From: Rhinopomastus cyanomelas
Lineage: Eukaryota > Chordata > Aves > Bucerotiformes > Rhinopomastidae
Direction of reading: 5' to 3'
DNA: 64,000 bases
Assembly (NCBI GenBank): GCA_013400115.1
Contig: VXBP01005054.1
Span: 62,001 to 126,000 of the forward strand
The notes under the pieces were generated by a model, which made no database searches, had not been told where the DNA came from, and saw nothing but the letters and a program-made list of their open reading frames with translations. Shown here piece by piece: positions 10,261 to 24,487 of the stretch (its first letter is position 1; the number at the start of each line of letters is the position of its first letter). The position numbers and the translations under genes are program-made.

Positions 10261-13200
10261 CCTTCTGAGGCTTTGGACTGTCTCCTGAACCAGGAATAGA
10301 AAATGCGTTTAAATTCTGTCGGCATAGCTAAGGGCGTTCTGCTGAGGTATTCTTCAGAGAGAGCTGCTTGCCTGGCTTTTATCTTTAATCTTTCTACGTA
10401 GATTCAGTGTAAAACTCTAGTTTTCAAATGTCTCTTTAAGATTCTCTAGTTTTTGCATTTCTTCTAACCTATTTCAGCATTGCTGTGTACAATAAGTGCC
10501 GGCGCTTGAGGATTCTGGACTCGTTTTATGTGCAGTAAACGTACACATGTGTAACCTGCCACTGCAAACAGCAGCGTGGCACCTGTGTGCTGTTCATCTC
10601 GCCCATGTCAGACTAAATAACTTACGCAGAATTTCTTTTTTCATTCTTAGCCTTTAAGTGACACCTGTAAATACAGGGACTGTAGCTCAAAATCAGTTGT
10701 AGTGGAATTGCTGCAACACAGCGTGTTATAGATGCAGTTACAGGTGTCTAGGTATGCAAAACAGGAAGGGTCTGTAATGGAGTGAGATTCTTCCAAAACC
10801 GAAGCTAACTCAAAATGTCTGAATGTAGTTTTGTCGAAAAGACTTTTAAAATGTCTCTTATTTTAGTGCTCCTGAAAAAAGCTTCACATGTCTAAAGGAT
10901 CAGTGTACTGTGTAAAAGTAGGATATCATTTGAGTTGACCTGCTTCTCCTTTAGGAAGTGTCAGTGGCATTGGAATAGCGGAAGAGGTTGAATTGGTGAA
11001 TGTGAGAGTTCAGTTAAATTTGTTCAGGTTGGAAGTTGCTTTAATTTAGTCTGTTTTAAAGAGAAGTTTTTGTAGATACACCAAAAGGCTAAATTTAATA
11101 ATAAAAACTTCCTGGTATGGATCAGTATGTATATCCATTAAATGGATGACTAGTAAATGTGGTAAGCAGTTACCATATTTATCACTGAGTTTATTGAATT
11201 AGGAGTGAACTAGCTTGCTTGGGTTGGAGCAGTGGTGCTTTCCAAAATCTGGAATGTGTTTTTTATATGGTTTGTTGCCGTACTTAATATCTTCAGGACT
11301 GGACAACTTATTGTGCAACACTGTTGACTAACCTGCTTTGAGAGAAAATCTGCAAGCAGTCGAGAAATATTGGGTTTTTTTTTTTCCCTAAAGAAAATTT
11401 GAAACTGTATTTTTTGCAGTTGAATGCCTTTGGTGTTTAGCTATAATTTTCCACTTTTTGTTCTTTAACAACAACAAAGTCTATTCAAATTACATACGAA
11501 GTTACTGCTGTCTCCGGGCCCGAACTTACTACAGCTTATTAAAATAACTTGTATTTTATAAACCACAAACATGACCCACGGAAATCATTGGTCAGCACTT
11601 CTTGGTATGCTAAATCAGCTCTAGCTCCTGCTGGATGGTATACTCCTGTCCTCCCCTCAGTTTATTTGTTTGGCTCCTGCACTGATGGGAAACCAAGAGT
11701 TGAGGAAAAACCCATGTTTTTCCTTGTTTTTCTGTCCTTGAAAACAAATTAAATTGACGTTCAGATCTTTGCTTTAAAACTTGTGCCGGACATGGGAACC
11801 CAGAGCTGTTCTAACTGTTGTGTATGCAGAAGTCTTCAGTAAGTTGGTTTCAAGTGCAGGAGTTGTGCTGATAAGTCCGTTTTTGTGTTACAGATACAGA
11901 ATATTTGAATTATTTCTGTATTCCTAATACAGTTACAAGAGCACATGAACTAACAAAGTCTTGTACCATACAGGTTTGGTCTTTGCTCACCTCTGCTGCA
12001 GAGGTACTGCCTTTGTCTTCCATGACATCTTCTGTCACTCCTTTGCCATACTTGCAGCACCTGTTGCTTTCCTGTCTTTGCTCTTGTCTTACTTCAAGAC
12101 CCTCCAGACTTTTTATCCTCTTCCTCCTCCTTGATTCTTATGTGGCTCATTTACTCTGTTGGCAAGAGGGAGGTTTTTTTCCTCGGTTTGGTTTCCTCAT
12201 GCAGTGATGTGTTGCTGCATCTGACGTGTTCAAGGTCTGTGCTGTGGTGCCCTGGATGATGAGGAGGCTGAGAGAGCAAAGAGCTCTTCCATACTTAGGC
12301 TTCTTATTTCTATACCCTGTGGGAATGTTGTGTTCTTGATGCCTCTGCCTGCCTGTGCAGTTGGAATAAGTTAATTATATCCAAGAGGGTGCTGCAGGAG
12401 AGGCAGAAGGACAGCTGGGTGACATGGTTGCCTGGGAAACAAGGATGACCTGCTTCTGCGCAGGTGAATTTCCAAATTCAGGTTGAAACAAAGTCATAAT
12501 TGAAAAGGCAGAAATGTAAAGACTCCGTACTTACGTGAAAAGAAGTAGATGTCAGGGTTCTGTTTCTCATAAAAACTTCAATTTGTGTATGTCGAAAAAT
12601 GCTTTTATTTGGGGAGTAACATAGACAGTCAAAGCAAGATTGAAACCTGTGAATTAATTCACATTTGAAGCATGGTAATTTAAGTGCATGAGCTCTGTAA
12701 GTTCCACATCAGTTATCAGTGTGTGTCTACATTGTACCAATTTTGTTGATTTCGTGTAGTGGGTTAGGCAAACCCCTTCAGGTTTAAAAAGCATCTGTTG
12801 TGTATTGAATAAGGTTGTAGAAACAGTTTTTCAGTTCCTAGGTATTAATTGAAAGAGTTGATACAACACAAGAAAATGAGTCAAAATTCTAGCTTTTTAG
12901 GTCTGAATAAGGAAGAGTTTTCATCAATGAGCATAAAGTGGGGGCAACTTACTCTTGCCAGTCCAGATAGGTATTGGGTGATGGTTGGGGTTTTTCTGGG
13001 GGAAAAAAAAAAAAATGTAAAAAAACCCTCTGTTTTGAACGAAGTTCTGTGACTAATTCTCAGCATTCTGTGGGCTCTTGCTGCGTTTGCTGTTTTTTGT
13101 AAACAACGGTTTTGCTTTGAAAAGCAGCTGGCGCACATTTATTCCTTTAGTGGCTCAAATACTGTGTTTGTACTATAAATGCCATCTGTTTCTCGCAAAG

Positions 13201-16200
13201 TTGATTTTATTGCAGCAGTGTGTACTGACCTTTTACAGTTTAATAGAATATGGTCATCTTGCACACTGGAATGCTGCTGTGCGTGCACTGGCTGAGGTTA
13301 AACCTCTGTTCCTGAGTCACTTGGAAATGAGTAAAGTGTTTACATGGTAAACTTCAGAGCTAAGAATTTTAATTTACAATCAATACATAGAATGTTTACA
13401 TGATTGTCTTTTTTCAGGGTTTTAAGTGACACAGTGAATGTAGTTGAATTCTGTGTATACCAGAGGTTTTTTCTTGCTTGTGAGGAACAACAAGCTTTTA
13501 GGAGCTAAGATTTGAGCATAGAAACCTGCCTCTGCCTGATTTTCTTTATCTGAAAATCTACAAACCGGACTGGCACCTCCAGCTCTTCTGATAGAAGCCC
13601 CTTTTCTTATTGTTGTTCTCAGTTTCATTGCTCTGTGGAATCACTCACTGTGTTGTGGCTCTCTGCAGATGTTGGTTTGATTATGATGGCATTGCCTGTT
13701 TTCTCTTACTACTGCATTACATTGCTTCGTTTCAGATTTCAGCTTGTGTGGTGTACTTGCTGTTGGTTTGACCCTAAAACATTTTGTTTCTGACAAACAG
13801 CTGACAAAGGGGTGTTAATTAATACTGCGTTCCAATTGAAACACGTAGTATCAGTTAAGAGCAGTTGAGACATCTTGTATATTTTTAGTTAACAAGCTAG
13901 AGGGAGGTTGCTTCACGAACTTGCAGCTGGGTGTGGCACAGGGTTAACCGTGTTAATTAAAGCTGTCTCAGAGGTTTAGACTTTTAAAAATGGCTCAAAG
14001 TCCCCATTACAGGCTTTTGTTACATATTTTTTTTCTCTGTAGAACAAGCTAGAGTTGTGAAAAGTGTTTTAAGAATAGCCAGCTGGAGAGACTGGCAAGA
14101 GGGAGACACCAGATAGAGTGCAACTAGAAGGAAAATGTGTTCAGTGTATTTGTTGGGCTAATAACACTTAAATACATACTGAGAAACTTAAGTATGAGTT
14201 ATTTCCCTATTTCTGTCAGGTCTTTTACTCAGCTAGTCATTTGTTTCCAGTGTATGTCCCTGTCAACTCGTATTAGTAAACTGTGCTACTGTTTGCGTAT
14301 TCCATTTTCTATTCTCAGTCTTTTAGCAGTGTTTGCTCAAAGTCTCGTGGTGCTGTCAGTGTCTTCTGGAGTGGCCTTTTCAGTTCATAGCAGAGAGCAG
14401 TGCCTTTTGTGATACTGCTTACTCTTGTGCTACCTGTGAAAGAAGTGAACTGTGTCTCACACAGTGGCTGCTTCTTGGATGTATAAGTACGTTACCTTTG
14501 TTTTTTCCTTTATTCAATAATTTTCCTTGTGTAGCTGAAACTAGGTGTGGGATTTTGTTGGTGAAACAGAATGAAGTGCAGTAAAGATCCCTGGGCTCCC
14601 TTTTGTTGGCATGGAATTGGTGCAGAAGTTTAAGAGCATGAAGGGATAGTCCTGCAAAGTAATGCAGCACATTGGAATATTCAGTGGTGCCAGTATTGCT
14701 AGGAAGGAAAAAATACTGGTTACTCATATTTTAACCATTACAAAAATATTCTTAATTTATTGCTACCCAAAAATTCTACTTAGGTTATTCCCAAATTATT
14801 ATCATAGAGACCACAATATTTTTGTAAATGTTTTGTAAAAGAAAAAACAAAGCGGATTTTAATTGCATTTAGTGTGGAGATGAAAGAGCCTGTAATTCAC
14901 CTCTTTATCTTCTAGTTGAAAAGATACATTTTAATACACAGTAACAGCTTGGGGTTCTTTTAAAGTTTGTGTTTGAAACTTCATGTTCTAAGCTTCACCA
15001 GAAGTCAGTCCTGTTTGTGCCATAGGATGTGACTCCAGTTTAGAGTCTATTAACCCCTTTTTTAGAATTTCAGCAGTTCAGCATTTAATTCCAAGACTAT
15101 TCCTTATATTGATAGCTTCTGATAGAATTTTAATTCCTTCAGGACTAACCTATTTCATAGACCCATGTAAATATTTTTGTCAGTTCTTTACTTGTGCACA
15201 TCTTACTATAATTTTACAGTTCTTTGGTAAAACCTGTGTTGTGAAACTCTCACATTAAGTTTAGTAAAGATATCTAAACTCTCCACTTCAGAATTTGCAT
15301 AAGACCTGTGCATATTTCTTAATCTAGGCATGCATTACTGGGGCCACTCTATGCAAATCAGAAACACAAGCCAGCACTTTCAAACTTCAGGAATCATAGA
15401 ATCGAAACTTTAATATGTTTATGCTCATTCAGTTTTTCTTAGACTGGGGGGCGAAGTAACAGGCACTGTGCAAGCTAAGTGATGTCCTGCTTTTCCATAG
15501 CTTTCTTTTCTTCCTCTCCAGTAATTTTTGAAAGCTGAGTCTAATCAATACCAATCTGTAGGCATGAGCAGACAGGAACCTGTTTGTGATGTTGAAGATG
15601 GGAGGATACTGGTTTCCCTGGTGCCTAATTACAAAGCAAAGCAATTCCAGTAATCTGTAAGTCAAGCTGCTGGCTAAGGAGCATGAATCTTTTCTAGCAA
15701 AACAACATTTCTGTCATGGTTTGATCCTTGGTCTAACAGTTGGAAATGTTTATATTGCAATGGTTTTATGTCTTTATGTGGAACATGGGGAAGAAAACCA
15801 TATGGAGTTCAGGGGCTGAGGAGTGGTTGTTCAAGGGGAGCTGGAGTTTGAGAGGTGTGTTGCAGGAATCGGCCAAAACTGGTCCATTGGATGGCACATG
15901 TGTGCCTGCAAGGGAATGTGGGAAGTTGCTTCCAGCGTGTGTTGCAGCCAAAAGAAACAACGAAGTGTGCTAGCCTCTAATTTTATGCTGACATTTAACA
16001 AAAAAATAAACTGTATTCTGAATTACATCATTAATCTGCACTAAATGCTTTAGAAGCAAGTATAAAGCTTACACAAGCAATAATAGCATGCCGAAACAAA
16101 GTGTTTGTGTCAGAGTGATACAGTGGATTGATTTCAGCTGAAAGTGAGCTCCAGAGCTTACTCTTGGATTTCTCAAACCTTTTAAGTTGGCTATGTAACT

Positions 16201-18629
16201 GGTTCACTGGCAATGAGTAGGTTATAAAAGGAGAGCCAGCTGATGTTGCAATCTAAGCACTGGCCATACAGTGGAAAGACTCTCCTCTGGCATGTTCACT
16301 GGTGCTATTTTTACCTATTCCAGTAAGATCTGCCCTTGTGATGTTAAATTACAAGGCAGTACCTGGAATTACTTTGTTTTACAGAAATGCTGCATGCTCT
16401 GAAGAAAACTTTCAATAAATTTGTCAGGCAGATTGAGACTAAACTAGTTTTCCTTGAAAATAACATTTTCATCTGTCACCACAAATAGTTTGGTCACTGG
16501 GACTGTAAGAGATTCTTTCACTGTTGTTTGCATATTTTATGTCTGGCAGAGGGGTTTTTAAAATTTTTGGTTTCCTTTGAATATGAAGTGTTTTGTGTTT
16601 CTTAGTTTCTCATGTTGATGCTTTAAATTGGTGGTCTGATTTTTAAAGATCGGAAATTAACAGCATAGCCCAGGGATAAGTGTGGTAGGAGGTTTTTGTC
16701 ATAATTTCTAAAATGTTCAGCTGATTTTAATGGAATTTTTGGTTGATGGTTCCTTCACAGAGGAGAATATTAATTCAGTATTTTTTTTTCTTCAAATAGA
16801 CTCAGCATTACCAGTGACAAAAGTGCTATATCTGCCAAACTGATGGTAGTGAGAACTGGAAGAGACAGTAAGAATGCTCTAAAAGTATAACACTGGGGTT
16901 TGTTTGTAGAACTACCACATGAATGACTGTCTAAATCACAGTGCTGAGGTAATCACAGATGTTAAACCTTTCATCTTACAATGCTGTACAGATCTTATTT
17001 TCTAAGGTTGTCAGCAGCTACTTCAAAGTGACCTGACAACACCGAAGCACAAATAAATAATTTCAGAACTGTTTCCAAGTCTTGTTCTGGCTATTTGTGC
17101 AATTCAGTGTCTTTTCATAGCGGAATTTTTAATTTTTCAAAAGTGATGGTTTGACTCTGGAGTTGTGATCAGTGATCATTTTGTCCAAGTTCCACAGTCC
17201 CCTGCTCCTTCTCCTGCACGATGAAGTATCTGTGGTGGAAATTCTGCAGCTGGGCAGACTTCCTCCAATCCGGAGCTGTTTTCTTCTCCCTTGGCTTTAA
17301 CATTGTCTTGGGTGACCAGTTTTACTACTTAGGTTTAATTGACTCTCATATCTGCAGTAACAGGTGGTATTTCTGTCAACTCTTTTGCTTATTAAACCTT
17401 CCTTGTTGGCAGTTCTGTTAGCAAGTGTTCATACTGATTTTTGTTTCTCAAGTATCTCATGCCTATCAATAAAAATACTTCCTGTTTAGTCTTTCAACTA
17501 CTACTGTAGTTCCTGGTAGAAATATAGTACCTGCTGCTTCTTTAATGCATCACACTTGAATTTATAATAAACCTTCTTGATTTGTATGTGAGATTCCTCT
17601 CTGTTTGATTTGGCAATAAAAATGCTTTGGGTTTTCAGTCTGTAAACTCCAACCTCTCCCCATCAGTTCTCTTTCACCTAACATCCATCTTAGTGACTGG
17701 AGGATGTCTTTCTCTGGCCATCTTGCTTATTCTTCTGGTTTTACAGAGGTTTTGATTTTCCTTGTTTTTCTCTGCTTCTGGGCCTCACATACTCTCTGGT
17801 CACATCATTCTGTGTATATTATTCCTCAGTAATATAATCTGTTAAACAAACATAACCTTCTTCCCATTGACTCAGTGTGGATTATTTCCTGAGTATGTCT
17901 TTGGTGCCGATGGGTGGTATTGTTAGAACCAAAGGTCTCAGCTTTTTCTCTGGGATGTGCAAGACACAATTCCTTCTCCCATTCTCCCTGGTCTCTCTAC
18001 TTATCTTTTTCTGTGATGGAAAGAAAGGCAGGATGGATCCTCAATATTTTTTATGTCACATTCCTAAATGTTTGCTGTGGGGAGCTACACAAGTTAATAA
18101 GCAGGGAAAATGTACAGTGCAGAAAGTCAGTAGGGTTTAATGTTAAAATTGCTAAGTGGCTCAGGGTAGAAACACTAAAACATTCACCTGGTTTCTTTTT
18201 CCTCTTTGGCAATTTGCTGTCTTGGGTATAATAAATTTTTCCTGCTTGCTCTAAGGAGAAAGGATCCTTCCAAGCAAAAGTGAGCTATCAATACAAAATC
18301 TGTTCTTAGTTGTTTGTTTTTTTTTAATTGTCTACTTTCTTGTATTTCTTTATAAAGAAAGACAAGAGGAAGCACTGGGTCTCTTATGCCTGGATAACAC
18401 AATTTTGGTTTTTTGGATCCTGTCAACGTGCATAGCTCAACTGTTGGGAGGGCATGGAGAGGACACCAGATTCTTCTGACTAGTGCCCAGTGGTAACTTA
18501 AGGGGCAATGAACTCAAATGCAAATACTTGAGAAAACAGTTCTTTGCTGTGATGGTGGTGAAATGCTAAAACCCGTTAAATAGAGAAGAGAGAAGAGAGG
18601 GCTTTAGGAACTGTGTTTGTTGAGATGCT

Positions 18630-18712
18630 TAAAACCTTACTCTGCTTGAGCAAGGAGGTGGAATTAAATTATCTCCAGGTCACTTCCAGTCACAGTGACT
18701 CTGTCACTGTGT
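18630..18712 (+). mobile_element. Degenerate CR1 3' end
   Basis: A weak match to the CR1 terminus: AAATTATCTCCAGGTCACTTCCAGTC followed by a GACTCTGT-type end. It is old and short, and is identified by resemblance to the other CR1 ends in this window. Confidence 0.55.
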
Positions 18713-20403
18713 TGTCTCTTTGGCTTCTGTAATCATCTCTAGCAATTCCTAAAGTGGTCCTGTGGAATTACGATGGGAATCCTGGGTAAGAAAACATTTT
18801 ACCATTTACTCCCTGGTTAGTATTTTTGTACGTTGGACTTCTTTCATCCATCTTCCAGTGTTTTAAACAAGATTTCTTCACCATCTCTAGGAATTCTTCC
18901 TCTTACGCATAGTGCTTCTGTGCAAGATACTGATTGCTTTAAGAGGCTTGGCCTCTTTCTACGCTGTTTTGTTTTGGATCCAAGATTTTTGTGACATTTA
19001 TTGAGTCAGCAAGGTGTTTCTTGTCTACATGAGGAAGTGATGGCTGAGAAGGAAGTTTTCAACTACTTAATTTTTACTTCAGTAAATTTTTTCTGTAGAA
19101 GTTTCTTATGATCTCTGTGAATGAGAATGAGATTGTGTTGACTGCGGGTAGCATTTGGTCATCATTCAGTCTGACCTTGAGCATTGTGTCTCATCACACT
19201 GAAACAGTCCATAAAATAATGGAAGACAAGAAGATTCTGAAAACTCTTTGGTAAACTTGCTATTGATGCAATTCACAAAATTGTATTTTATTGACTTGCT
19301 ATGTTGTGCATGCATATAAAGTTGTCTGTAAAAATAGTAAATCTCTTCTGTCTTTATGTTACTTTCTGCAGATGGTGCACTTCATCCTTTTGTCGTAGGA
19401 CTTCATTTGCTTACAAGAAAACTCAAGGTATAAAGAACTTCCTATTTTTTTCCTTTCTTCATTACCCTGCATCATTCTTTCTTCTGAGGGCCCTGTACCC
19501 TCCTGGGAGAAGGGGTATTTACCACAACCCAGCTTTGTGCTTCATCACTACTAAAATGTGGGTTTATGTTTTTTTAATTTAAAAATTAATTTAAAAAAAG
19601 AATTTCCACAAAATGGATTGTTTCAGTGTTTGCTTTATCAGAAGTGTGTGATTAACGTAAGCTCCTACTTTAGTCAGTCTCCATGGATATTTACTTTGCA
19701 AGGGGAAAGCCCTTCTTCAGTTTAGAACTTGAGATCCTGATATCTCCCAGTCTTCTCCAAATAGCATTTGCCGACTGCAGGTTCGTTGTGAGTAGCCCAG
19801 ACTCAAGGTAAATTGTATCTGCAACATTATTGTGCAACTAGTAGTTGTCTGGTTTTTTGTTTTTTGGGTTTTTAAATATTCTGAGACCATGCCTCAGGCA
19901 AAAAGTATTGTTGAAGAAATAAAAACAAACGTCATTCAGAACTGTAATTTAATGTATGATAAGTAAGGTAATGTAAGAGGTAAAATAGAGCAACTTTTCC
20001 TTTTGGAAACACACAGAACAATATGTGCTTGACGTTGTCTAAGTAATTTTGCTTGTATAGCATCTCTGATTTCTGATTGCATTCACTTTTTCATTTGCTG
20101 TTTTATACAGGTGTCTTTGCAAATACCAGTGCATAGGAAACAGTAAAATGAAGTTTGTAGAGCTGGCCAGGCCATTTGTACCTAAACATAGTCAAGTAGT
20201 ATTGTTACATTTAGCTCATACTGCAGAAACAACGTCCAAGTATTGCTAGGTGCAGTTTTATAATAAATATCAGGGAGAATCATGTGTTCACAGGGAAGCA
20301 GCAGCTTCATGTCTTGGGCTGTTGGGTCCAGTGCTCTGTTTTGACCTCAGTAGGTTAGAATGGAAATAGGGAGTAAGAATCCCTAGTCTAAAGACTCCTG
20401 AAC

Positions 20404-20503
20404 TTGAATTCACTGTGCAGGCAAAGGGGAAAATGATATCACTCCATATTCACTCATAGATTTGAATTCATTGTGCAGACAAAGGAGAAAGTGGTATCAC
20501 TCA
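20404..20503 (+). repeat. Diverged tandem duplication, two copies
   Basis: A segment of about 41 nt beginning TTGAATTCA and ending GTATCACTC or ATATCACTC occurs at 20404-20445 and again at 20462-20503. The offset is 58 bp, with about five mismatches, mostly transitions. It lies directly before a CR1 insertion. Confidence 0.75.
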
Positions 20504-20533
20504 ATACCATAATGATCAACAAATATTGTGTTT

Positions 20534-20925
20534 AGGTGCCACCCCAGCAGACTGTGCTGCCATTCAGCAAGACCTGGACAGGCTGGAGAGCTGGGCAGGG
20601 AGAAATTTAATGAAGTATAACAAGGGTAAGTGTAGAGTCTTGCATCTGGGCAAGGATAACCTCAGGTACTGGGGTCTGACCTGTTGGAGAGTAGTTTAGG
20701 AGAAAGGGACTTGGGGGTCCTGGTGGACAGCAGGATGACCATGAGCCAGCAGTATGCTCTTGTGGCCAAGAGGGCCAACAGCATCCTGGGGTGGATCAGA
20801 AAGGGGATGGTTAGCAGTTCAAGAGAGGTTTTTCTTCCCCTACTCTGCTCTGGTGAGACCACATCTGGAGTATTNATTCTATGATTCTGTCTCACAAGAG
20901 GATATCTCAAGGTCCCTCACAAACC
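20534..20925 (+). mobile_element. CR1 LINE fragment with internal deletion
   Basis: Contains CR1 reverse-transcriptase C-terminal coding sequence (GACCTGGACAGGCTGGAGAGCTGG, then GGGGGTCCTGGTGGACAGCAGG and CATCCTGGGGTGGATCAG). It breaks at an ambiguous base (N at 20875) and joins abruptly to ATTCTATGATTCTG, the element's 3' end. It cannot encode a functional protein. Confidence 0.9.
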
Positions 20926-21627
20926 TTGCTTGGTGCTATTGCCCATGTTCCCCCTCTCTAGCACCCTTGTTTGTATGTGTTTCTATGCCCAGGCTGTTGG
21001 AATGACAGGATTGAGCTCACTGTGTCGCTACTGGTTCTGGCATGGAACCCATATTTAGCAAACTAAATTTATTAATTTAAAGCTGATCAGAGTGAATGCA
21101 GAGAACACTGAACTCTTTAATTAGATGGATCACTGCATCCTGTTCTATGTCATTTACACAGTTCTGTGTAACTACTGTCTGGTGTTTTGCTGTGGTATTT
21201 TACCAGTAGCTGTGCCATGCCTGAACTGCCCATTTAACCTATGTGACCTGCAGCTCCCAGCAGTTACTGGGATAATCTAGTCTAGGACTGTGTTCCTGCT
21301 CAGTAGAACTGGGGCTGGTTTAAAGACTGGCATATTCTTTGTGCTGATGTCCTTAGTGTTAACTCATTTACTACATGTGACAGCAAGAGGACTGAGCCAG
21401 TAATTCTTTGTGCTGAGATTCTCAGCCACTGTTGTTTAATCGTCGAGAATTTGTGTGGGAAGGGCATTTGGTGGGTTGCTGACATCTGAGTAACTTTTTC
21501 ATCCTTGCTGTAAAGTGGGTGAGTTCTAGTCAACTGTAAATGCAGTTTGGGGCTTTCATTGAACAATTCAAGCAAGAACAAGTTCAGAGTGCAAATAGGC
21601 CTGTGTCTGAGAGTGTGGCTACAGTTG

Positions 21628-21856
21628 ATTGAAAGGGAGGTTTAGGCTGGACATTAGGAAAAAAACTTTCCTCTGAAAGGGTTGTAAAGCATTGGAACAG
21701 ACAGCCCATGGAGGTAATGGAGTCACCATTCCTTGATGTTTAAAAGTCGTATAGATGAGGTGCTTAGAGATATGTTTTAGGGGTGATAAAGAGTAGGATT
21801 AAGGGTTGGACTTGATGATCTTATATTTCCAACCTAGATGTTTCTGTGATTCTGTG
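21628..21856 (+). mobile_element. CR1 LINE 3' fragment
   Basis: Carries GGAGGTTTAGGCTGGACATTAGG, GAAAGGGTTGTAAAGCATTGG, a CCATTCCTTGATGTTT block and the end GTTGGACTTGATGATCTT...GTGATTCTGTG. These are typical CR1 3' segments in the plus orientation. Confidence 0.9.
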
Positions 21857-24035
21857 GAAGACTGAGGGGGGAAAATGAATTTCCAAAGGGTCTTGTCTAT
21901 GTGAAATTACTTGTAACACAAATGCAAACTCAGCCCTGGTTCTGTGGTGTAAAGTGCTCCTTAAAGATCTGTCTTTCTTAATCTTTGTTTGGAGAGTTTA
22001 ACTAAGAAAGTTAAAACTGAGTGCTTGGAAACATATGCAGTAATTTTTTTTTTATCTGCAATTGGGTTTTTTGTGGTGGGGAAGGATTTGGATTTTATAT
22101 CCTTTTGTGCTCTCACATGCAAGATATAAGCAGAGTCTTAAATGCTCCTGTTTCTCTCATGAAGGAATTTTGGGTTTTCTATGGAAATTTGGAGCATTTG
22201 AACTTCATAGAAGTAGAAAGAAATGGCTGACCGATGTGCAAATGATCTGTGTGGAGAGGACAAACCAAACAGATCTTCCAGAAAATTGGATAGGAAAAGT
22301 ATCCTGGACCTGTTCTGATCAACAGAGGAGAGCAGGCACAGCCTGGCCAAAGATACAGGGATATTTGTGACAAATACCTGCTAACTAGAGCCCAAAGTAC
22401 AGCCTGCTAGAGCCAAAGAGTTTGGCTTGGTTTATACTTCCTAACCAAAGTTTTACTTTTTGCAAATTATGCTTGAAAGAAAAAGAGTTAAGTCTTACAA
22501 AGGATTACTCGGTCCAAAAGCATGAGAGTTGTATTGTTTGTGCCCTTCTTACAGTGATTTTGGTTCTGTTGGGAGGGGACTTGTGTTTTGGTCACTTTCT
22601 TAAAGTGAAGGACATGCAAAGGAAAAATGCTGACCTTATAGATGTATGAGATCTCCTTGTGTTAGACTGATCCTAAATCATGCCCTGCATTTATGCTTGC
22701 ATGGATTGCAGCTTGCTGTATTAATGTAGGAACAGGTCCGTACCAATCTTCTACTGCTATGAAAAATTACTTTTTGAAACTAGTGCTAGTATATCACAGT
22801 AGATGCTTGTTTGGCATTGCTTATTTGTGGGTTTCTTTTCCCTAGACAACTGCTCGCCTGTTCAATATTACATCAGTAGAGAATTAATATATGGGAGGGT
22901 GACTTGGAAAAGACCACAGCTCAATAAATTATTGATATTTTTTGTCAGAGGTGAAAACTTCTTATAACCAACATTTAAAGCTTAGGTTTTCTAACTTATT
23001 TCAAAATGAATTCTGAGTTTTGTTCTGGGATATTTTGCCTGTGTATATGTCTTTTATTAACAGGAGCATAACTGTTACTTGTTTGTTTGGATAAATACGG
23101 CTCTGTGTGTGTGTTTGTAAACTGGATTTATGTTTTCTTTTTTAAAGATGTGAAAGACTTTGGTGTTTATTTCAGAAATAAAGGAAAGGGCAAGGCACCT
23201 AATCTCTATACTGCAAAGAGTTCATCTTTGTATCCTGTGAACATACAATCAGGCTTCTTGATTATCAGCTTCAGTGTTCCTTGGAGAAGCAGACTGGAGT
23301 TCTTAACAGGTCACAGTTTTTGCTGGCTGTGGAAGAAGCTGAAGTAATTTAAAGACTCTTTAGGCTATGAATGAATGATGTGAGTGTATGACATGAGTGA
23401 ATTGAGTGAATAGTCTCTAGGAATCTATTACTATCAGATGCACACATTGCACTATGGTTTTGTGCATTTGCTTTTACTGTTTTTCAAATGTCTAATCAAA
23501 GCTCTTAACCTGCAGAAAGTACGAATTAAGAGTGCAGTCTTGGACATGGTGTGCAGTGTGCCTGTGGGAGGTGGAGAAAAAAGATAAGGGTGGTTTTTTA
23601 TCTGCTGAGGTGGAATGTTTAATATGAAATTAATCAGTATCAGTTTTCTAGCAGTACTGGATCTACAAGGGGACTGATATACATCAATTTCTAAGCATAG
23701 TCTTTGAACGCTGCTGTTGCAGTTTCTCAGTTGTAGACTGGATGTTTGAAGCCATCTTCATGAAAGTGAAGAGCTGTAGGAAGAAAATTGTAAAGTAAAA
23801 TTTGAGAAAGATGCATGAAAACACTGAGCTGGCAATGGATTGTTTGAGCATAAACATAAATTTGCTGTCTGGTAATGATTATGTTTCAGAAACATGCTTG
23901 TAGTTACTAAAGACAGTAAAGCTAGTTTTTGTTCAGGAGTAGACAAAGCATTATGTATTTATGAAGGCATCATTGAGAAATCTTTATTTTAAACTGCTTT
24001 TTAAACTTTTAGACTTCATTTTAAAGTCAAGAAAT

Positions 24036-24487
24036 ATCTTGAAGTGCTGGAGCAGGTCCAAAGGAGAGCAGTGAGGCTGGTGAAGGGGTTAGAGGGAAAG
24101 TCTAATGAGGAGAGACTGAGGGAGCTGGGGTTGTTTAGCATGGAGGAGACTCAGGGAACCTTACCCCTCTCTGCAGCTACCTGAAGAGAGGTTGTGGTCA
24201 GATTGAGGTTGGACTCTTCTCCCAGGCAACTCGCTACAGGACAAGAGGGCAAGGCCTGAAGCTGCCAGAGGGAGGGTTAGGTTGGGTATTATGAAGCCCT
24301 TCCTCACAGAAGGTATGATCAGACATTAGGTGGTGGAGTCCCCATCCTTGGAGGTGTTGAAGGACAGAGTGGTGTAGCCTTTAGTGCCATGGTCTAAGTT
24401 GTGGTGATGTTTGATCATGGGCTGGGCTTGATGATCTTGGAGATCTTTTCCAGCTTCCATAATTCTGTACTTCACTGATTCTGTAAA
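24036..24487 (+). mobile_element. CR1 LINE 3' fragment
   Basis: A typical CR1 order is visible: GGAGCAGGTCCAAAGGAGAGCAG, GAGACTGAGGGAGCTGGGG, the CTACCTGAAGAGAGG block, CATCCTTGGAGGTGTTGAAGG and the GGCTTGATGATCTTGGAGATC end. Frameshifts interrupt the coding part. Confidence 0.9.

Noticed and set aside
15394..15420. AATCATAGAATCG motif considered as a CR1 end
   Set aside because: Only about ten bases resemble the CR1 terminus and no CR1 body follows.
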